Source: Stenotrophomonas sp. Marseille-Q4652 | GTDB taxonomy: Bacteria > Pseudomonadota > Gammaproteobacteria > Xanthomonadales > Xanthomonadaceae | Assembly: GCF_916618915.1 (NCBI RefSeq) | Contig: NZ_CAKAKE010000001.1 | Span: forward strand, 1,922,001 to 1,986,000 | DNA length: 64,000 bases | Direction of reading: 5' to 3' | Shown here: in pieces, positions 26,391 through 39,100 of the stretch | Layout of the letters: every line of letters starts with the position of its first letter | Position numbering within the stretch: position 1 is the first letter of the stretch | The notes under the pieces: model-generated | What the model was told of the DNA's origin: nothing | What the model saw: the letters and a program-made list of their open reading frames with translations, nothing else | Database searches by the model: none | Translations under genes and position numbers: made by a program

Positions 26391-26431
26391 GCGCGCCCAT
26401 CTTTCCATCCGAATCAAGGGATATTGCCTTA

Positions 26432-27667
<1,236 letters not shown>

Positions 27668-27688
27668 GCGAGCCGACCGCATCACCCA

Positions 27689-27722
27689 CGAAGCCCCGCC
27701 CCGTGCGGGGCTTCGTCGTTTC
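27689..27722 (+). terminator. Intrinsic terminator after metK
   Basis: An 11-bp perfect stem (CGAAGCCCCGC with GCGGGGCTTCG) and a 5-base loop, followed by TCGTTT. It lies 21 bases after the metK stop. The same stem occurs behind secA at 41633-41658. Confidence 0.85.
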
Positions 27723-27788
27723 CGGGCAATGCAGGGATGTGGTCGCGGCTTTGGTAGCCTGCAGGCCACTCCTGCCGCCACCGCACCC

Positions 27789-28289
27789 ATGAGCGAACTC
27801 AAGTCCCACCATCTGTCGATGACCGTGCTGATGTCCCCGGAGATGGCCAACTTCTCCGGCAAGGTCCACGGTGGCGCGATCCTGCGCCTGCTCGACCAGG
27901 TCGCCTATGCCTGCGCCAGCCGCTATGCCGGGCACTACGTCGTCACCCTGTCGGTGGACCAGGTGATGTTCCGCCAGCCCATCGCCGTCGGCGAGCTGGT
28001 CACCTTCCTGGCCTCGGTCAACTACACCGGCACCTCGTCGATGGAAGTGGGCATCAAGGTGGTGGCCGAGGACATCCTCAACCGCAGCGTGCGCCACGCC
28101 AACAGTTGCTTCTTCACCATGGTCGCGGTCGATGACGACGGCAGGCCGACCCCGGTGCCGGCGCTGCATCCCCAGGGCCCGGACGAGGAACGCCGCTACG
28201 CGGCGGCGCAGATCCGCCGGCAGTTGCGCCAGGAGATGGAGCAGCGCCACCTGGAACTGCTGCAGGCCGCGCCGACCGGGATCGTGTAA
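27789..28289 (+). CDS. YciA-type acyl-CoA thioesterase
   Basis: 166 residues with a hotdog fold. GKVHGGAILRLLDQVAYACAS (about 21-41) is the signature helix with the catalytic Asp of YciA/BFIT-type thioesterases. VDQVMFRQPIAVGELVTFLASV gives the following strands. It hydrolyses acyl-CoA to free acid and CoA; chain-length preference cannot be seen. A C-terminal charged helix (about 130-155) extends past the fold. The ATG at 27789 is in frame and fits the family start. It is convergent with ppc. Confidence 0.88.
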   Translation: MSELKSHHLSMTVLMSPEMANFSGKVHGGAILRLLDQVAYACASRYAGHYVVTLSVDQVMFRQPIAVGELVTFLASVNYTGTSSMEVGIKVVAEDILNRSVRHANSCFFTMVAVDDDGRPTPVPALHPQGPDEERRYAAAQIRRQLRQEMEQRHLELLQAAPTGIV

Positions 28290-28297
28290 GCCGCGGC

Positions 28298-31009
28298 TCA
28301 GCCGGTGTTCTGCACGCCCTGCGAGACGCCGTTGACGCAGGCCACCAGCGCGCGCAGCAGCTCCTCGTCCTCGCGCCCGCTGTCGCGCCAGCGCTTGAGC
28401 AGGTCCACCTGCAGCACGCTGATCGGGTCGATGTAGGGATTGCGCAGGCGGATGGACAGGGCCAGCCGCGGGTCGTGGTCGAGCAGCCCGGCCTGGCCGC
28501 TCAGGCGCGTGAGCCAGCGCGCGGTCAACGCCAGCTCGGCGCGGATCAACGGGAAGAAGATCCCGTGCAGCGGGCCGGACAGGCGGGAGAACTGTTCGGC
28601 GATGTTGAGGTCGCCCTTGCTCAGCACCATCGCGATGTCATCGAGGAAGGTCTCGAAGAATGGCCAGTCGTGGGCCATCTCGCGCAGGGTGGCCTCGTGC
28701 CCGGCATCGGCCGCGGCCTGCAGGCCGCTGCCGACGCCGAACCAACCCGGGATCACCGCGCGCGACTGGCTCCAGGCGAACACCCACGGGATCGCGCGCA
28801 GGTTTGACAGCGCGGCGTCCTCGCCCAGCCGGCGCGAGGGCCGCGAGCCCAGGGTCATGCGCTCGATCACGTCGATCGGCGTGGCGGTGCGGAAGTAGTT
28901 CATGAAATCGCCGTGGCCGACGAAGGCGCGGTAGGCACGCGAGCTTTCCGCGGCCACCACGTCCATCACCGGGCGCCACTGTTCCTCGCGCGGCTCGGGC
29001 GCGCGCGGGCGCAGGCTCGAGGCCAGCACCGCGCCGGTGGCCTGCTCCAGCGAGCGCAGCGCCAGCGCGCGGATGCCGTACTTGCGATGGATCACCTCGC
29101 CCTGCTCGGTCACGCGCAGGCGGCCGTCGATGCTGCCGCGCGGCGAAGCGTCGACCGCATGGGTGGTCTTGCCACCGCCGCGGCTGATCGAGCCCCCACG
29201 GCCATGGAAGAAGGTCAGGCGCACACCGGCCGCCGATGCCACTTCCAGCAGTTCCACCTGCGCGCGCTGCAGGCCCCAGCGCGAGGCGGCGATGCCACCA
29301 TCCTTGCCGCTGTCCGAGTAGCCCAGCATCACCATCTGCGTGTTGCCGCGCGCTTGCAGGTGGGCGCGGTAGACCGGGTCGGACAGCAGGTCGCGCACGG
29401 TGTCGTTGCCGCGCTTGAGGTCATCCACAGTCTCGAACAGCGGCACGATGTCCAGCGGCACCTGCCCATCGTCGTCGACCAGTCCGCCACGCCGGGCCAG
29501 CGCCAGCACCGCCAGCACGTCGCTGCGGTCATGCGCCATGGAGATGATGTAGTTGCCCAGCGCATCGGGGCCATGGCGCCGGCGCGCGTCGGCGAGCGCG
29601 GCGAACACCGCGTCCAGGCGCTGGCCGGTTTCGTCGTCGCCCTGCACCAGCACCTGCTTGCCGCTGGCCGGGTCGGCCAGCTGGTCCGCACGCCCGGCTG
29701 CGTCCAGCACGTCCCAGGCCTCCTCGCCACCGAGCACCGCCGCCAGCGCACGCGCGTGCACCGAGGACTCCTGGCGCACGTCCAGCCGCGCCAGGTGGAA
29801 GCCGAAGGTGCGCGCGCGCCACAGCAGGCGCCGCACCGAGAACCAGCCGGCATGGATGCCCCGGTTGTTCTCCAGGCTGTGCAGGATCAGCTCGATGTCG
29901 TCGATGAACTCCTGCGGCGAGCCATAACCGCCGTCGGCATCGTCAAGCGTCGCCTGCAGGCGCGCGCGCATCAGGTCGTTGAGCTGGCGGTACGGCATGT
30001 CGCCATGGCGCGGTCGCGAGCTCACCTCCGGCAGCAGCGTACGGTAGTGCGCGATGCGCTCGTTCACCGCCTCGTCCACGCCGACCAGCGCGGTGGACTG
30101 GCTGAGCACGCTGGCAAGCTGCAGCAGCTCCTGCTGGTACAGGCCGAGCACCGACTGGCGCTGTGCATCGAGCGTGGCGGTGATGGTCGTGGCATCGACG
30201 TTGGGATTGCCGTCCATGTCCCCGCCCACCCAGGTACCGAAACGCAGCAAGCGCGGCAGCGGCAGGCTGCGGCCCCAGGTGTCGACCAGTGCCCGGTCAA
30301 GGGTTTCGTACAGCACCGGGATGACCCGGTACAGCACGCGGGTGAGGTAGAAGCCGACGTGCTCGCGTTCGTCATCGACGGTGGGCCGCACCGGCGAGGA
30401 ATCGGTGGTCTGCCAGCCGGAGGTCAGCGCCATGCGGAAGCGCGCCATGTCCGCGGCGCGTTCGCCGGGCGTGCGCTGTCCATCCAGGTCGGCCACCAGA
30501 CTGGCGACCATCAGCTGCTCCTTCTCCAGCAGCACGCGGCGCATAGCCTCGGTGGGATGGGCAGTGAACACCGGCTCGATATCGATGCGCGGCAGCCAGC
30601 CCGCCAGCTCCTCCAGGCTCACGCCCTTGGCCTTGAGCTTGCTGAAGGTGTCATGCAGGCCATCGGGCTGCGGGCGACGGGTGCCGGCGCGCTGGTAGTC
30701 ACGGCGGCGGCGGATGCGGTGCACGCGCTCGGCGATGTTCACCACCTGGAAGTAGGTGCTGAACGCACGCACCAGCGATTCGGCCTCGCGGGGGGAACGT
30801 CCGGCCAGGCCTTCGCTCAGCGATTGCAGAGGCGCCTGGCTTTCGCGCCGGGCAATGGCGGTGGTGCGCACCTGCTCGACCTCGTCGAGGAACCCCTCGG
30901 ACACCTGCTCGGCAAGCAGTTCGCCGACCATCGCGCCGAGGCGGCGCACGTCATCGCGCAATGGCAGGTCCGGGGTCGCAAACACGATGCTGCTGCGGTA
31001 CTCGTTCAT
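28298..31009 (-). CDS. ppc: Phosphoenolpyruvate carboxylase
   Basis: 903 residues. [11 protein letters not shown] (with the catalytic His, about residue 140) and [14 protein letters not shown] (about 555-570) are the two PPC signatures, and [11 protein letters not shown] gives the arginine/glycine loop. The C-terminal end NTG is typical. It adds bicarbonate to PEP to form oxaloacetate, refilling the TCA cycle. I chose the ATG at 31009 ([10 protein letters not shown]) because the earlier in-frame ATG at 31174 adds a leader without homology that runs through the upstream terminator. It lies in its own unit, convergent with the thioesterase. Confidence 0.95.
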   Translation of the reverse strand: MNEYRSSIVFATPDLPLRDDVRRLGAMVGELLAEQVSEGFLDEVEQVRTTAIARRESQAPLQSLSEGLAGRSPREAESLVRAFSTYFQVVNIAERVHRIRRRRDYQRAGTRRPQPDGLHDTFSKLKAKGVSLEELAGWLPRIDIEPVFTAHPTEAMRRVLLEKEQLMVASLVADLDGQRTPGERAADMARFRMALTSGWQTTDSSPVRPTVDDEREHVGFYLTRVLYRVIPVLYETLDRALVDTWGRSLPLPRLLRFGTWVGGDMDGNPNVDATTITATLDAQRQSVLGLYQQELLQLASVLSQSTALVGVDEAVNERIAHYRTLLPEVSSRPRHGDMPYRQLNDLMRARLQATLDDADGGYGSPQEFIDDIELILHSLENNRGIHAGWFSVRRLLWRARTFGFHLARLDVRQESSVHARALAAVLGGEEAWDVLDAAGRADQLADPASGKQVLVQGDDETGQRLDAVFAALADARRRHGPDALGNYIISMAHDRSDVLAVLALARRGGLVDDDGQVPLDIVPLFETVDDLKRGNDTVRDLLSDPVYRAHLQARGNTQMVMLGYSDSGKDGGIAASRWGLQRAQVELLEVASAAGVRLTFFHGRGGSISRGGGKTTHAVDASPRGSIDGRLRVTEQGEVIHRKYGIRALALRSLEQATGAVLASSLRPRAPEPREEQWRPVMDVVAAESSRAYRAFVGHGDFMNYFRTATPIDVIERMTLGSRPSRRLGEDAALSNLRAIPWVFAWSQSRAVIPGWFGVGSGLQAAADAGHEATLREMAHDWPFFETFLDDIAMVLSKGDLNIAEQFSRLSGPLHGIFFPLIRAELALTARWLTRLSGQAGLLDHDPRLALSIRLRNPYIDPISVLQVDLLKRWRDSGREDEELLRALVACVNGVSQGVQNTG

Positions 31010-31128
31010 CCACACACGCTCTGATCGGGTTCGACCCAAGCCTAGCGCAACGCAGGTGTGTTTCTCGCCATGCAGTACCCGGCGGAAAGGTTGCAGTTGA
31101 ATCCAGTCGCGCAGCGGTTCCCGGACAG

Positions 31129-31157
31129 CAGGACGGGGCCGCTCGGGCCCCGTCCTG
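31129..31157 (-). terminator. Intrinsic terminator between the S9 peptidase and ppc
   Basis: A 12-bp perfect stem (CAGGACGGGGCC with GGCCCCGTCCTG) and a 5-base loop lie 21 bases downstream of the S9 peptidase stop. The U run is poor, but the stem is among the strongest in the window. Confidence 0.7.
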
Positions 31158-31177
31158 TCGTGCCGCGAGGCCATGGA

Positions 31178-33683
31178 TCAGCGACGCTTGCTGCTGTCCT
31201 TCGCCTCGACCTTGCCCACGTGCTGCTCCAGCCAGCGCTCGGTCTCGGCCAGCATGTGCAGGATCGACTCGCGCGCGCGGTAGCCGTGCGATTCGTTGGG
31301 CAGCATCACCAGCCGCGCATTGCCGCCGAGGCCCTTGATCGCGGCGAACATGCGCTCGCTCTGGATCGGGAAGGTGCCGGAGTTGTTGTCCTGTTCGCCA
31401 TGGATGAACAGGATCGGATCCTTGATCCGGTCGGCATGGTTGAACGGCGACATCTTCAGGTAGGTGTCCTGCGCCTGCCAGTAGTTGCGCTCCTCGGCCT
31501 GGAAACCGAACGGGGTCAGCGTGCGGTTGTAGGCGCCGCTGCGGGCGATGCCAGCGGCGAACAGCCGGGTGTGCGCCAGCAGGTTGGCGGTCATGAACGC
31601 ACCGTAGGAATGGCCGCCGACGGCGATCCTGCCGCGCTCACCCACGCCACGCTTCTCCAGCTCGGACACCGCGGCCTCGGCCGAGGCGACCAGCTGCTCG
31701 ACGTAGGTGTCGTTGGGTTCGGCATCGCCTTCGCCGATGATCGGCATCGACGGGTCGTTGAGCACCACCCAGCCCTTGGCCAGCATCGCCTGCGGGCCCC
31801 AGTAGGAAGGCGTGTTGAAGCGGTACTTCGACCCGCTGACCTGCGAGGCGGCATCGGCGGATTTGAACTCGCCCGGGTAGGCCCACATCAGCACCGGGCG
31901 CGGGCCGTCCTTCTTCGGGTCGTAGCCCGGCGGCAGCAGGAGTTCGGCGGTGAGCTGCACGCCGTCGGCACGCGGATAGCGGATCTGCTCCTTGCGCACG
32001 CCGGCCAGCGACGGCACCGGGTGGCGCACGTCGGTCAGCTTCAGCTCGGTGCCCTTGGCCTGGTCGAGCACGAAGATGTTGGACGGCACGTCCGGGGTTT
32101 CGCGGGTCACCACCAGCTTCTGCCCACGGTCATCGAGCACCGCGACCGGCGCGCTGTAGCTGCCCTCGGCCGGCGACTGGAAGATGCGCTGCTTCTGGCC
32201 GCTGGCCAGGTTGTAGCGGTCCACGAACGGACGGTCGCCTTCAGCCGAGGCACCAGCACCGGCCAGGAAGATCGACTCGCCATCCTCGGCAAACTGCAGC
32301 AGCGCGCGGCCATTGGCGCCGACGGCCATCATCGGCGTGCCCGGGTCGTTGTAGCGGTCCTGCGAGGAACGGTCGTCCAGCAACCTGGGCTCGTTGCCCG
32401 GCTGGTCCGGGGCGATCAGCCAGGTCTTGCTCCAGCGGGTCTTGAACCAGCGCTCGCCCAGGATCGCCACGTCACCGCGGCCCCAGCGGATGCCGCCGTA
32501 ACGGCTGCCGAGCTGGGCCAGGGTGACCGGCTTGCCGTCGAACGGCGCCGGCAGCGACAGCACGGCGTCGCGGATGGTAGCCTCGCGCGCCGGATCGCCG
32601 CCGTCCTGGGCCTCGGCCCACACCAGGGTGGCATCGGCATCGCCGCGCCAGCTGACCGAACGCGGGCCGGTCGGCACCGCATCGTTGCCAGTCGGCAGGC
32701 CTTCGACCAGCGGCAGGCTGGCCAGGCGATGGACCAGCTTGCCGCTGCGGTCCAGCACCTCGATCACGCGCGGGAAGCCGGACACCGGCACCAGGTAGGA
32801 ATACGGGCGCTGCACGCGCTGGCTGAGCAGGTACTTGCCATCGGGCGACAGCGACAGGGCCAGGTAGATGCCCGGCTGGGCGATGTGCTGCACCTGCCCG
32901 CCCAGCGACACCAGTGCCGGCTGCACGGTGGCGTAGTGGTCAAAGCGTGCGGCGTCATTCTCGTTGGCCAGCAGGTCCTGGTAGGTGCGGATCGCCCGCA
33001 CCTCGCCGGTGGCACCGGTCTGCTGGATCGCCGGGCCCGTCGGCACGGTGCTTTCCGGCGGCGGGGTGCGGCCCTCGGGCTGCAGCTGCACCATCAGGCC
33101 GGAGCTGTCCGGCAGCCACTGGTAGCCATCGTCGAGCACGGTGTTCAACCCGCCGAGCAGGCGGCGCGCGCTGGCGCTGCCGATATCCACCAGCCACAGT
33201 TCGTTGCCGCCGTTGGCCGCATCGATGTGGTTGAACGCAAGGAAGCGCTGGTCAGGCGACCACGCCAGCGAGGCCACGGCCAGGTCCTGCGGCAGGCCCT
33301 TGATCGGGCGCTCGCTGGCATCGGCCACCGACTTCAGAACCAGCGAGTTGCCGAAGCTGAAGCGGCTTTCCGAATAGGTGCGCGGATGGATGCGCAGCCC
33401 CGCCAGCTTCAGTTCCGGCTGCGCCACCTGCGCGATCGATGGCAGCGATGGCGTGCCCCATCTGCACGGCCAGGTCCCGGCGCGGCGACAGGAACAGCGA
33501 CGGCGCACGTGGGGCATCGACGATGGCCTTCAACGCGGCCGAGGGCAGCTGGTAGCCGGACTGGGCCTGGGTGGCCAGCGAGGGCGGCGCCTCGGCCCAC
33601 ACCGGGGCAGCCATGAGCAGGGAGGAGGCCAGCAGGAGAGCCGTCGGCCATCGACGGGGGCAACGCGACACGGTCATCGGCAC
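31178..33683 (-). pseudogene. Secreted S9-family prolyl oligopeptidase-like peptidase, split by a +1 frameshift
   Basis: The signal peptide and first ~75 residues (MPMTVSRCPRRWPTALLLAS, cut at VWAEAP) are in one frame from 33683. The remaining ~760 residues are in another frame. Joining at the run CCCC at 33456-33459 by removing one base restores a continuous protein of 834 residues (LAVQMGTPSLPSIAQVAQPELKL). The C-terminal alpha/beta hydrolase has the triad: Ser in GGHSYGAF (about 692), Asp in HGEQDNNSG (about 765), His in ESHGY (about 799). A beta-propeller precedes it. The layout matches glutamyl-endopeptidase-like S9 peptidases. As written the gene would lose its export signal. A sequencing error is as likely as a real mutation. 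Confidence 0.85.
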
Positions 33684-33797
33684 ACTCGGTAGACAGGTGA
33701 GGAAGCCGTGAACCTTAACAGGGCCGCCGGCCGTGGCCCCCTGTCGATGGTTGGGTCGCCCGCCCGGGGCGATTCATCCGGCACCGATGGGCCCCGG

Positions 33798-33803
33798 TAT
33801 AAT
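33798..33803 (+). promoter_or_regulatory. -10 element of the ahcY promoter
   Basis: A perfect TATAAT lies 16 bases upstream of the first conserved riboswitch helix, placing transcription start near 33810. The -35 region is weak. Confidence 0.7.
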
Positions 33804-33814
33804 CGGCAGTCCCC

Positions 33815-33925
33815 TTCGCCGAGGGGCGCTGCGACCATGGACATCGCGGGAGCCGGCCACGCCGCCCTGCAACCACGGCCAGGCTCGGCGCAGGCTCACG
33901 CAACAAACGGCGCCCGGCGAAACGC
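33815..33925 (+). promoter_or_regulatory. S-adenosylhomocysteine (SAH) riboswitch upstream of ahcY
   Basis: The leader contains CCGAG at 33819-33823, then GGGCGCTGCGACC. CCAGGCTCGG follows, whose CTCGG at 33884-33888 pairs with CCGAG. After CACGCAAC comes GGCGCCC at 33909-33915. GGGCGC (33824-33829) pairs perfectly with GCGCCC (33910-33915) to form the pseudoknot that defines the SAH aptamer. Known SAH riboswitches turn ahcY expression on when SAH accumulates. Here an extra AAA separates the CAAC and CGGCGC elements. The ahcY ATG is 43 bases past the pseudoknot strand. Confidence 0.88.
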
Positions 33926-33958
33926 GAGTGTTCTCGCACCACACCGGAGCTATTCCCA

Positions 33959-35407
<1,449 letters not shown>

Positions 35408-35444
35408 GTGGCGCCGGCCCCGGCCGGATCATGCAGAAAGCAGA

Positions 35445-35471
35445 ACGGGCGCCGCGAGGCGCCCGTTTTTT
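35445..35471 (+). terminator. Intrinsic terminator after ahcY
   Basis: A 9-bp stem ACGGGCGCC/GGCGCCCGT with GCGA loop is followed by six Ts, 38 bases after the ahcY stop. It is a textbook intrinsic terminator. Confidence 0.92.
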
Positions 35472-35495
35472 GTCATGCACTCCAGTGCGGCTTTG

Positions 35496-35900
35496 TCAGT
35501 CACGCAGCAGCCACCAGGCCGCCAGCGCTGCGCCAACACCGACGAGCGCGGCTTTCCCCGGCGAGCGCCTGACGTCCTCGCACAAGCCCTCGACCACGTT
35601 GACCCGGTCGGCGGCAATCAGCGTCAGCCAGTGGCCGATGTCGTTCTCGCTGCGCTTGAACGCCGCGCGGCGGATCACGCCGCTCAGGCCCTTGGGCGGC
35701 AGGCGGGTGCCGAAGGTACGCGAATGCTCGGGACGTTCGACCGACTTGAGCACTTCCACCGTCATCGGCTGCGCCGGAGGCGGATTGCTCCACGGCACGT
35801 CCAGCCGCGGCGGCGTGCGCTCCATGGGAACTGCCGGGCGGTTCTCACGCTCGAGGTCCGAGCCCCAGCCGGGGATATGGGCAAACTTGCTGCGATCCAT
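35496..35900 (-). CDS. Uncharacterized protein with a C-terminal membrane anchor
   Basis: 134 residues from the ATG at 35900. An AGGAG ribosome binding site 7 bases upstream supports this start rather than the upstream in-frame ATG. The N-terminus is polar and Pro-rich (MDRSKFAHIPGWGSDLEREN, then PPRLDVPW). A soluble region follows (SENDIGHWLTLIAADRVNVVE). The end is a hydrophobic helix AALVGVGAALAAWWLLRD, so it is probably a tail-anchored inner-membrane protein. I do not recognise a named family. It is encoded 26 bases downstream of the dehydrogenase gene and probably shares its transcript. Confidence 0.75.
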   Translation of the reverse strand: MDRSKFAHIPGWGSDLERENRPAVPMERTPPRLDVPWSNPPPAQPMTVEVLKSVERPEHSRTFGTRLPPKGLSGVIRRAAFKRSENDIGHWLTLIAADRVNVVEGLCEDVRRSPGKAALVGVGAALAAWWLLRD

Positions 35901-35926
35901 GGGGTTCTCCTGTGCGGTGCCGGCCA

Positions 35927-37086
35927 TCAGCTGTCGTTCCTCGCCGACGGCGGGATCAGTACCGGCTTGATGCAGTTGTCGCGCTTGTTGACGAAGATGT
36001 CGTAGGCGTCGGCCACGTCTTCAAGCGGAATGCGGTGCGTGATGATCTCGCGCGGGGAGATGTGGCCGGCGCGGATGTGCTCGATCAGGCGAGGCAGGTG
36101 GCGCTTCACGCTGGCCTGGTTCATGCGCAGGGTCAGGCCCTTGTTCACCGCATTGCCGATCGGAATCATGTTGAAGGTCGGCCCGTAGACGCCGACGATC
36201 GAGATGCGTCCGCCCTTGCGCACGCTGTTGATCGCCCAGTGCAGTGCAATCGGCGAGCCGGCCTGCAGCATCAGGATCTTGCCGGTCACCCCGTGGAAGG
36301 TGCTGCCAGTGGCATCGCAGCCCACCGCGTCGATGCACACATCCGCGCCCATCCAGTCGGTCATCTTCTTCAGGTGCGTGGCCATGTCATCGACCTCGCG
36401 GAAGTTGACGGTTTCGGCGTGCGCGAACTTCTGCGCGAACTCCAGGCGGTAGTCCTCGCAATCGACCACGATCACCCGGCCGGCACCGAAGAACCACGCG
36501 CTCTTGGCCGCGAACAGGCCCACCGGACCGGCACCGAACACCACCACGGTGTCGCCCTCGCGGATGCTCCCCATCTCCGCGGCCTGGTAGCCGGTGGGAA
36601 AGGCATCGGTCAGCAGCACCGCGTCCTCGATGTGGATGTCATCCGGGATCACGGTCGGGCCGACGTCGGCGAAGGGCACGCGCACGTACTCGGCCTGGCC
36701 ACCGTCGTAGCCGCCGGCGGTATGGGTGTAACCGTAGAAGCCGCCCATCGCGCTGGCCTGCGAATTGACGTTGTGGCAGTGCCGTAGAGCTCCTTCTGGC
36801 AGAACTCGCAACTGCCGCAGAAGATGTTGAACGGCACCAGCACGCGGTCACCGACCTTGAGGTTCTGCACCGAGGGGCCGACTTCCTCGACCACGCCGCA
36901 AAACTCGTGGCCGATGATCGAACCCACGCGCGTGTCCGGCACCAGTCCGTTGTAGATGTGGATGTCCGAGCCGCAGATGCAGGAACGGGTGACGCGGACG
37001 ATGGCGTCATTGGGATGCTCGATTTCGGGCTCTGCGACGTGTTCGATCCGCATCGTGCGCGGTCGGCGATAGCTGGTGGCCAGCAT
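35927..37086 (-). pseudogene. Zinc-dependent alcohol dehydrogenase, interrupted by a -1 frameshift
   Basis: Two frames together give one medium-chain dehydrogenase of 386 residues. The N-terminal frame (from 37086, GGAG upstream) holds CICGSDIHIYNG, GHEFCGVVEEVGPS and the structural zinc cysteines in CGSCEFCQKELYG. The second frame continues HCHNVNSQASAMGGFYGYTH and VVVFGAGPVGLFAAKSAWFFG (NAD site). One base is missing around 36780-36783, where GGCAC should read GGCCAC; the 1160-nt span fits a single deletion. This family oxidises alcohols or formaldehyde adducts. As written it is non-functional. A sequencing error is a real alternative, since everything else is conserved. Confidence 0.85.
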
Positions 37087-37460
37087 GGGCGTCTCCGTTC
37101 AAGGCGCGGGCTGGCATTGCCGGCGGGAACACTGACCTTCGCCTGCGAGCCGTGAACAGCGTGGCTGAGCATCGTTGCGGCCGCGTGGATTCGATGTACG
37201 TGGCCGTCACATGTAGACGACGAGCTGCGTCATCGTGGCGCACCGAACATTTCAGACACGCGCCATCGACACCATGGGGACAGGGTTTCTACGCTTGCTG
37301 ATCGGACTGAACACTTCCATGCCAGCACGGAAACCCGCACTGAATGCCACGGCAGCGGATTGATGGATTCAGTTGGGATTCCCGGATTTCGGACGCGACG
37401 TCGACGGTGGCGCTTCGAACATCGTCGCGTGCCACTCAAGGCATGCCAGGAATCACCGTC
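37087..37460. other. 374-base intergenic region between divergent genes
   Basis: The region separates the leftward dehydrogenase from the rightward small secreted-protein gene and should hold both promoters. I find no supported ORF. A weak inverted pair, CTGAAT and ATTCAG, flanks the segment around 37343-37374 but has no other support. Confidence 0.4.
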
Positions 37461-38075
37461 ATGCGTCCGCTCATCCTCTCCGCCCTCGCCTGTGCCACCC
37501 TCTCTGCCGCCAGCCTGGTTTCCCCCCAGGGCACTGCCGAAGCCTCGACCGGTGTTGACCGCTACAAGATGCCGGATGGAAGCGTCGCCTACACCAATGT
37601 CTCTTGCGCCAGCATGGGGGGGCGCCACGTCGCAATGGCGGCCGATGTCCAGAACCGCATCCGCCGCGAACATCTGCGCGAGGCGGAACTGACCGGCTAC
37701 CTGCCCCCGGAAGGCCTGCTGGCCACCCCGCATGCGTTCTCGTCGCGTCCCAAGGGGCTGGGTTGCGCGACCACTCCGCAGCAGCTTGCCGCGGACCTGG
37801 GTGCCTCGATGGCCGAAGGTGACGTCAACCGCATCGCCGAAAGCTTCGACTGGGTAGGCATGTCACATGGCCAGGCGATGCAGATGATGACGCGGCTGGA
37901 GCGGCTGGGTGGGCTGTCGTTGATCGACGCTGAATTCTTCGGCGCAGGCACGCAGCTGGCCAGCGCCGGTACCCTGCAGGTGGTCCTGCAGGAGGCAGGC
38001 ACGCAGAAGGTCGCCGACTTCGACATCCGCCGCCACGAAGGCTGCTATTTCCTGCAGCACCAGTGGTCGGTCTGA
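37461..38075 (+). CDS. Secreted DUF4124-like protein, paralogue A
   Basis: 204 residues. A signal peptide runs to about residue 25. The short N-terminal domain YKMPDGSVAYTNVSCASMGG follows the DUF4124 pattern (aromatic, x-x-PDG, x, aromatic, x-N/D, x-x-C). The second half has CATTPQQLAADLGASMAEGDVNRIAESFDWVG, and the protein closes with GCYFLQHQWSV. The protein is alignable along its length with the one at 40012-40599: DRYKMPDG against HRCTDADG, EGDVNRIAESFDW against ARDVNQLSGIYLW, and a closing Cys in each. The function is unknown; an envelope location is likely. Confidence 0.72.
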   Translation: MRPLILSALACATLSAASLVSPQGTAEASTGVDRYKMPDGSVAYTNVSCASMGGRHVAMAADVQNRIRREHLREAELTGYLPPEGLLATPHAFSSRPKGLGCATTPQQLAADLGASMAEGDVNRIAESFDWVGMSHGQAMQMMTRLERLGGLSLIDAEFFGAGTQLASAGTLQVVLQEAGTQKVADFDIRRHEGCYFLQHQWSV

Positions 38076-38103
38076 GTAGCGGCCGGCTTTTCGGAGGGTA
38101 GGT

Positions 38104-38658
38104 TCAACGCCAATTGGCGTTGTGCTCCCAGAACTCGACTGCGCGCAGGTACGCGTCGCGGTCGATCGCAACACCCGAGCCGCCCTCCTCCACGCCGAGC
38201 GCATTGCGCATCATCGTGATCGGCGCCATCGGCACCTCTTCCGGCTCCATCGTGTAGATGCAGCCGACCACGCCCCAGTCGGCGTCGATCGGTGAACCTT
38301 CCCTGGCCAGCTGCTCGGCGCTGTACAGGATCACCACCAGGTACTTGGCCACCGGCGGCACTACGCCCTCGAACCAACGTACCAGCACCGGCAGCTCGGC
38401 TTTGTTGCGTGCTTCATAGCTGCTGCGCAGCAGATGGCGGTTGTCGTCGGTGATCGGCACGGTCAGGCAGCGCGTACTGGTCCAGTTTTCAAAGACGTGG
38501 AGCTTGCAGAACGGCGCATAGCCGTCGAGCACCCTGTATGGCGCATTGGCGTTGAGGTGGGCGACGAACTGATCGGCCGTCACGTCCTGGATCGTGTTCG
38601 GCCGCGGCGTGCGCGGGAACAGACGGGGACGGGCGAACTCGGTCATCACGATCGGCAT
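38104..38658 (-). CDS. DUF3228-family protein
   Basis: 184 residues. The DUF3228 pattern is recognisable: TADQFVAHLNANAPYRVLDGYAPFCKLHVFENW, WGVVGCIYTMEPEEVPMAPITMMRNALG, and a C-terminal RAVEFWEHNANW. No catalytic motif is known for this family, which is found in bacteria and plants. I chose the ATG at 38658; a TTG at 38667 is an alternative in the same frame. It is convergent with the secreted protein gene upstream and separated by 28 bases. Confidence 0.8.
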   Translation of the reverse strand: MPIVMTEFARPRLFPRTPRPNTIQDVTADQFVAHLNANAPYRVLDGYAPFCKLHVFENWTSTRCLTVPITDDNRHLLRSSYEARNKAELPVLVRWFEGVVPPVAKYLVVILYSAEQLAREGSPIDADWGVVGCIYTMEPEEVPMAPITMMRNALGVEEGGSGVAIDRDAYLRAVEFWEHNANWR

Positions 38659-38716
38659 GGCACACAACTCTTCGGCATTGCAGGGGCGGCCAGCCTAGCC
38701 GATCCCCTGCTGGAGG

Positions 38717-39100
38717 TCACAGGGCCAGTCGCTCGCGCAGCTCGCGCGCCTGCCGGCGCGAGACCTCAACCACGCTGCCGTCGGCCAGCTGCTCCGTCGA
38801 ACCAGAACTGGGCATAGTTGCCATCGACCACGACGCGGCTGATGGGGCATCTGGAGAAAGCGCCAGCGCTCTTCCTCGCCCAGGGAACACCGGGCTTCGG
38901 CCGCCCGTTCCTCCACTGTCGGCGCTCGCGGACTGCACCCGTTCCAGCGTGCACGCCAGGCCCGCGCCGGCGTGGCGAATTCGTGAGCGGTGGTCGACAC
39001 GGTCCACGAACGGTCGCAGCAGGCGCACCAAGTGGAGACGGGCCCGGCAAATCCCGACAGGCGAACCAAGAACTGCATCCATCGCGATAAAGAGATATAT
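38717..39100 (-). pseudogene. Degenerate ORF remnant resembling the end of a LytTR regulator
   Basis: No single frame gives a credible protein. Three frames in succession read GEEERWRFLQMP, then ISRVVVDGNYAQFWFD, then EQLADGSVVEVSRRQARELR up to a stop. The steps fall at GGGG at 38844-38847 and in the run near 38795, each needing one base removed. The rebuilt C-terminus (a DGS.V.VSRR..ELR.RL pattern) resembles the end of LytTR DNA-binding domains. Upstream frames give nothing recognisable, so the gene is both truncated and frameshifted, or the sequence has errors. It is divergent from metF, whose promoter would overlap its 5' region. Confidence 0.4.

Noticed and set aside
26250..26431. SAM-I or SAM-II riboswitch on metK
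   Set aside because: The conserved core sequences of these classes could not be matched by eye.
31010..31174. Longer ppc start at 31174
   Set aside because: The extra 55 residues run through the upstream terminator and lack PPC homology. The ATG at 31009 gives the family N-terminus.
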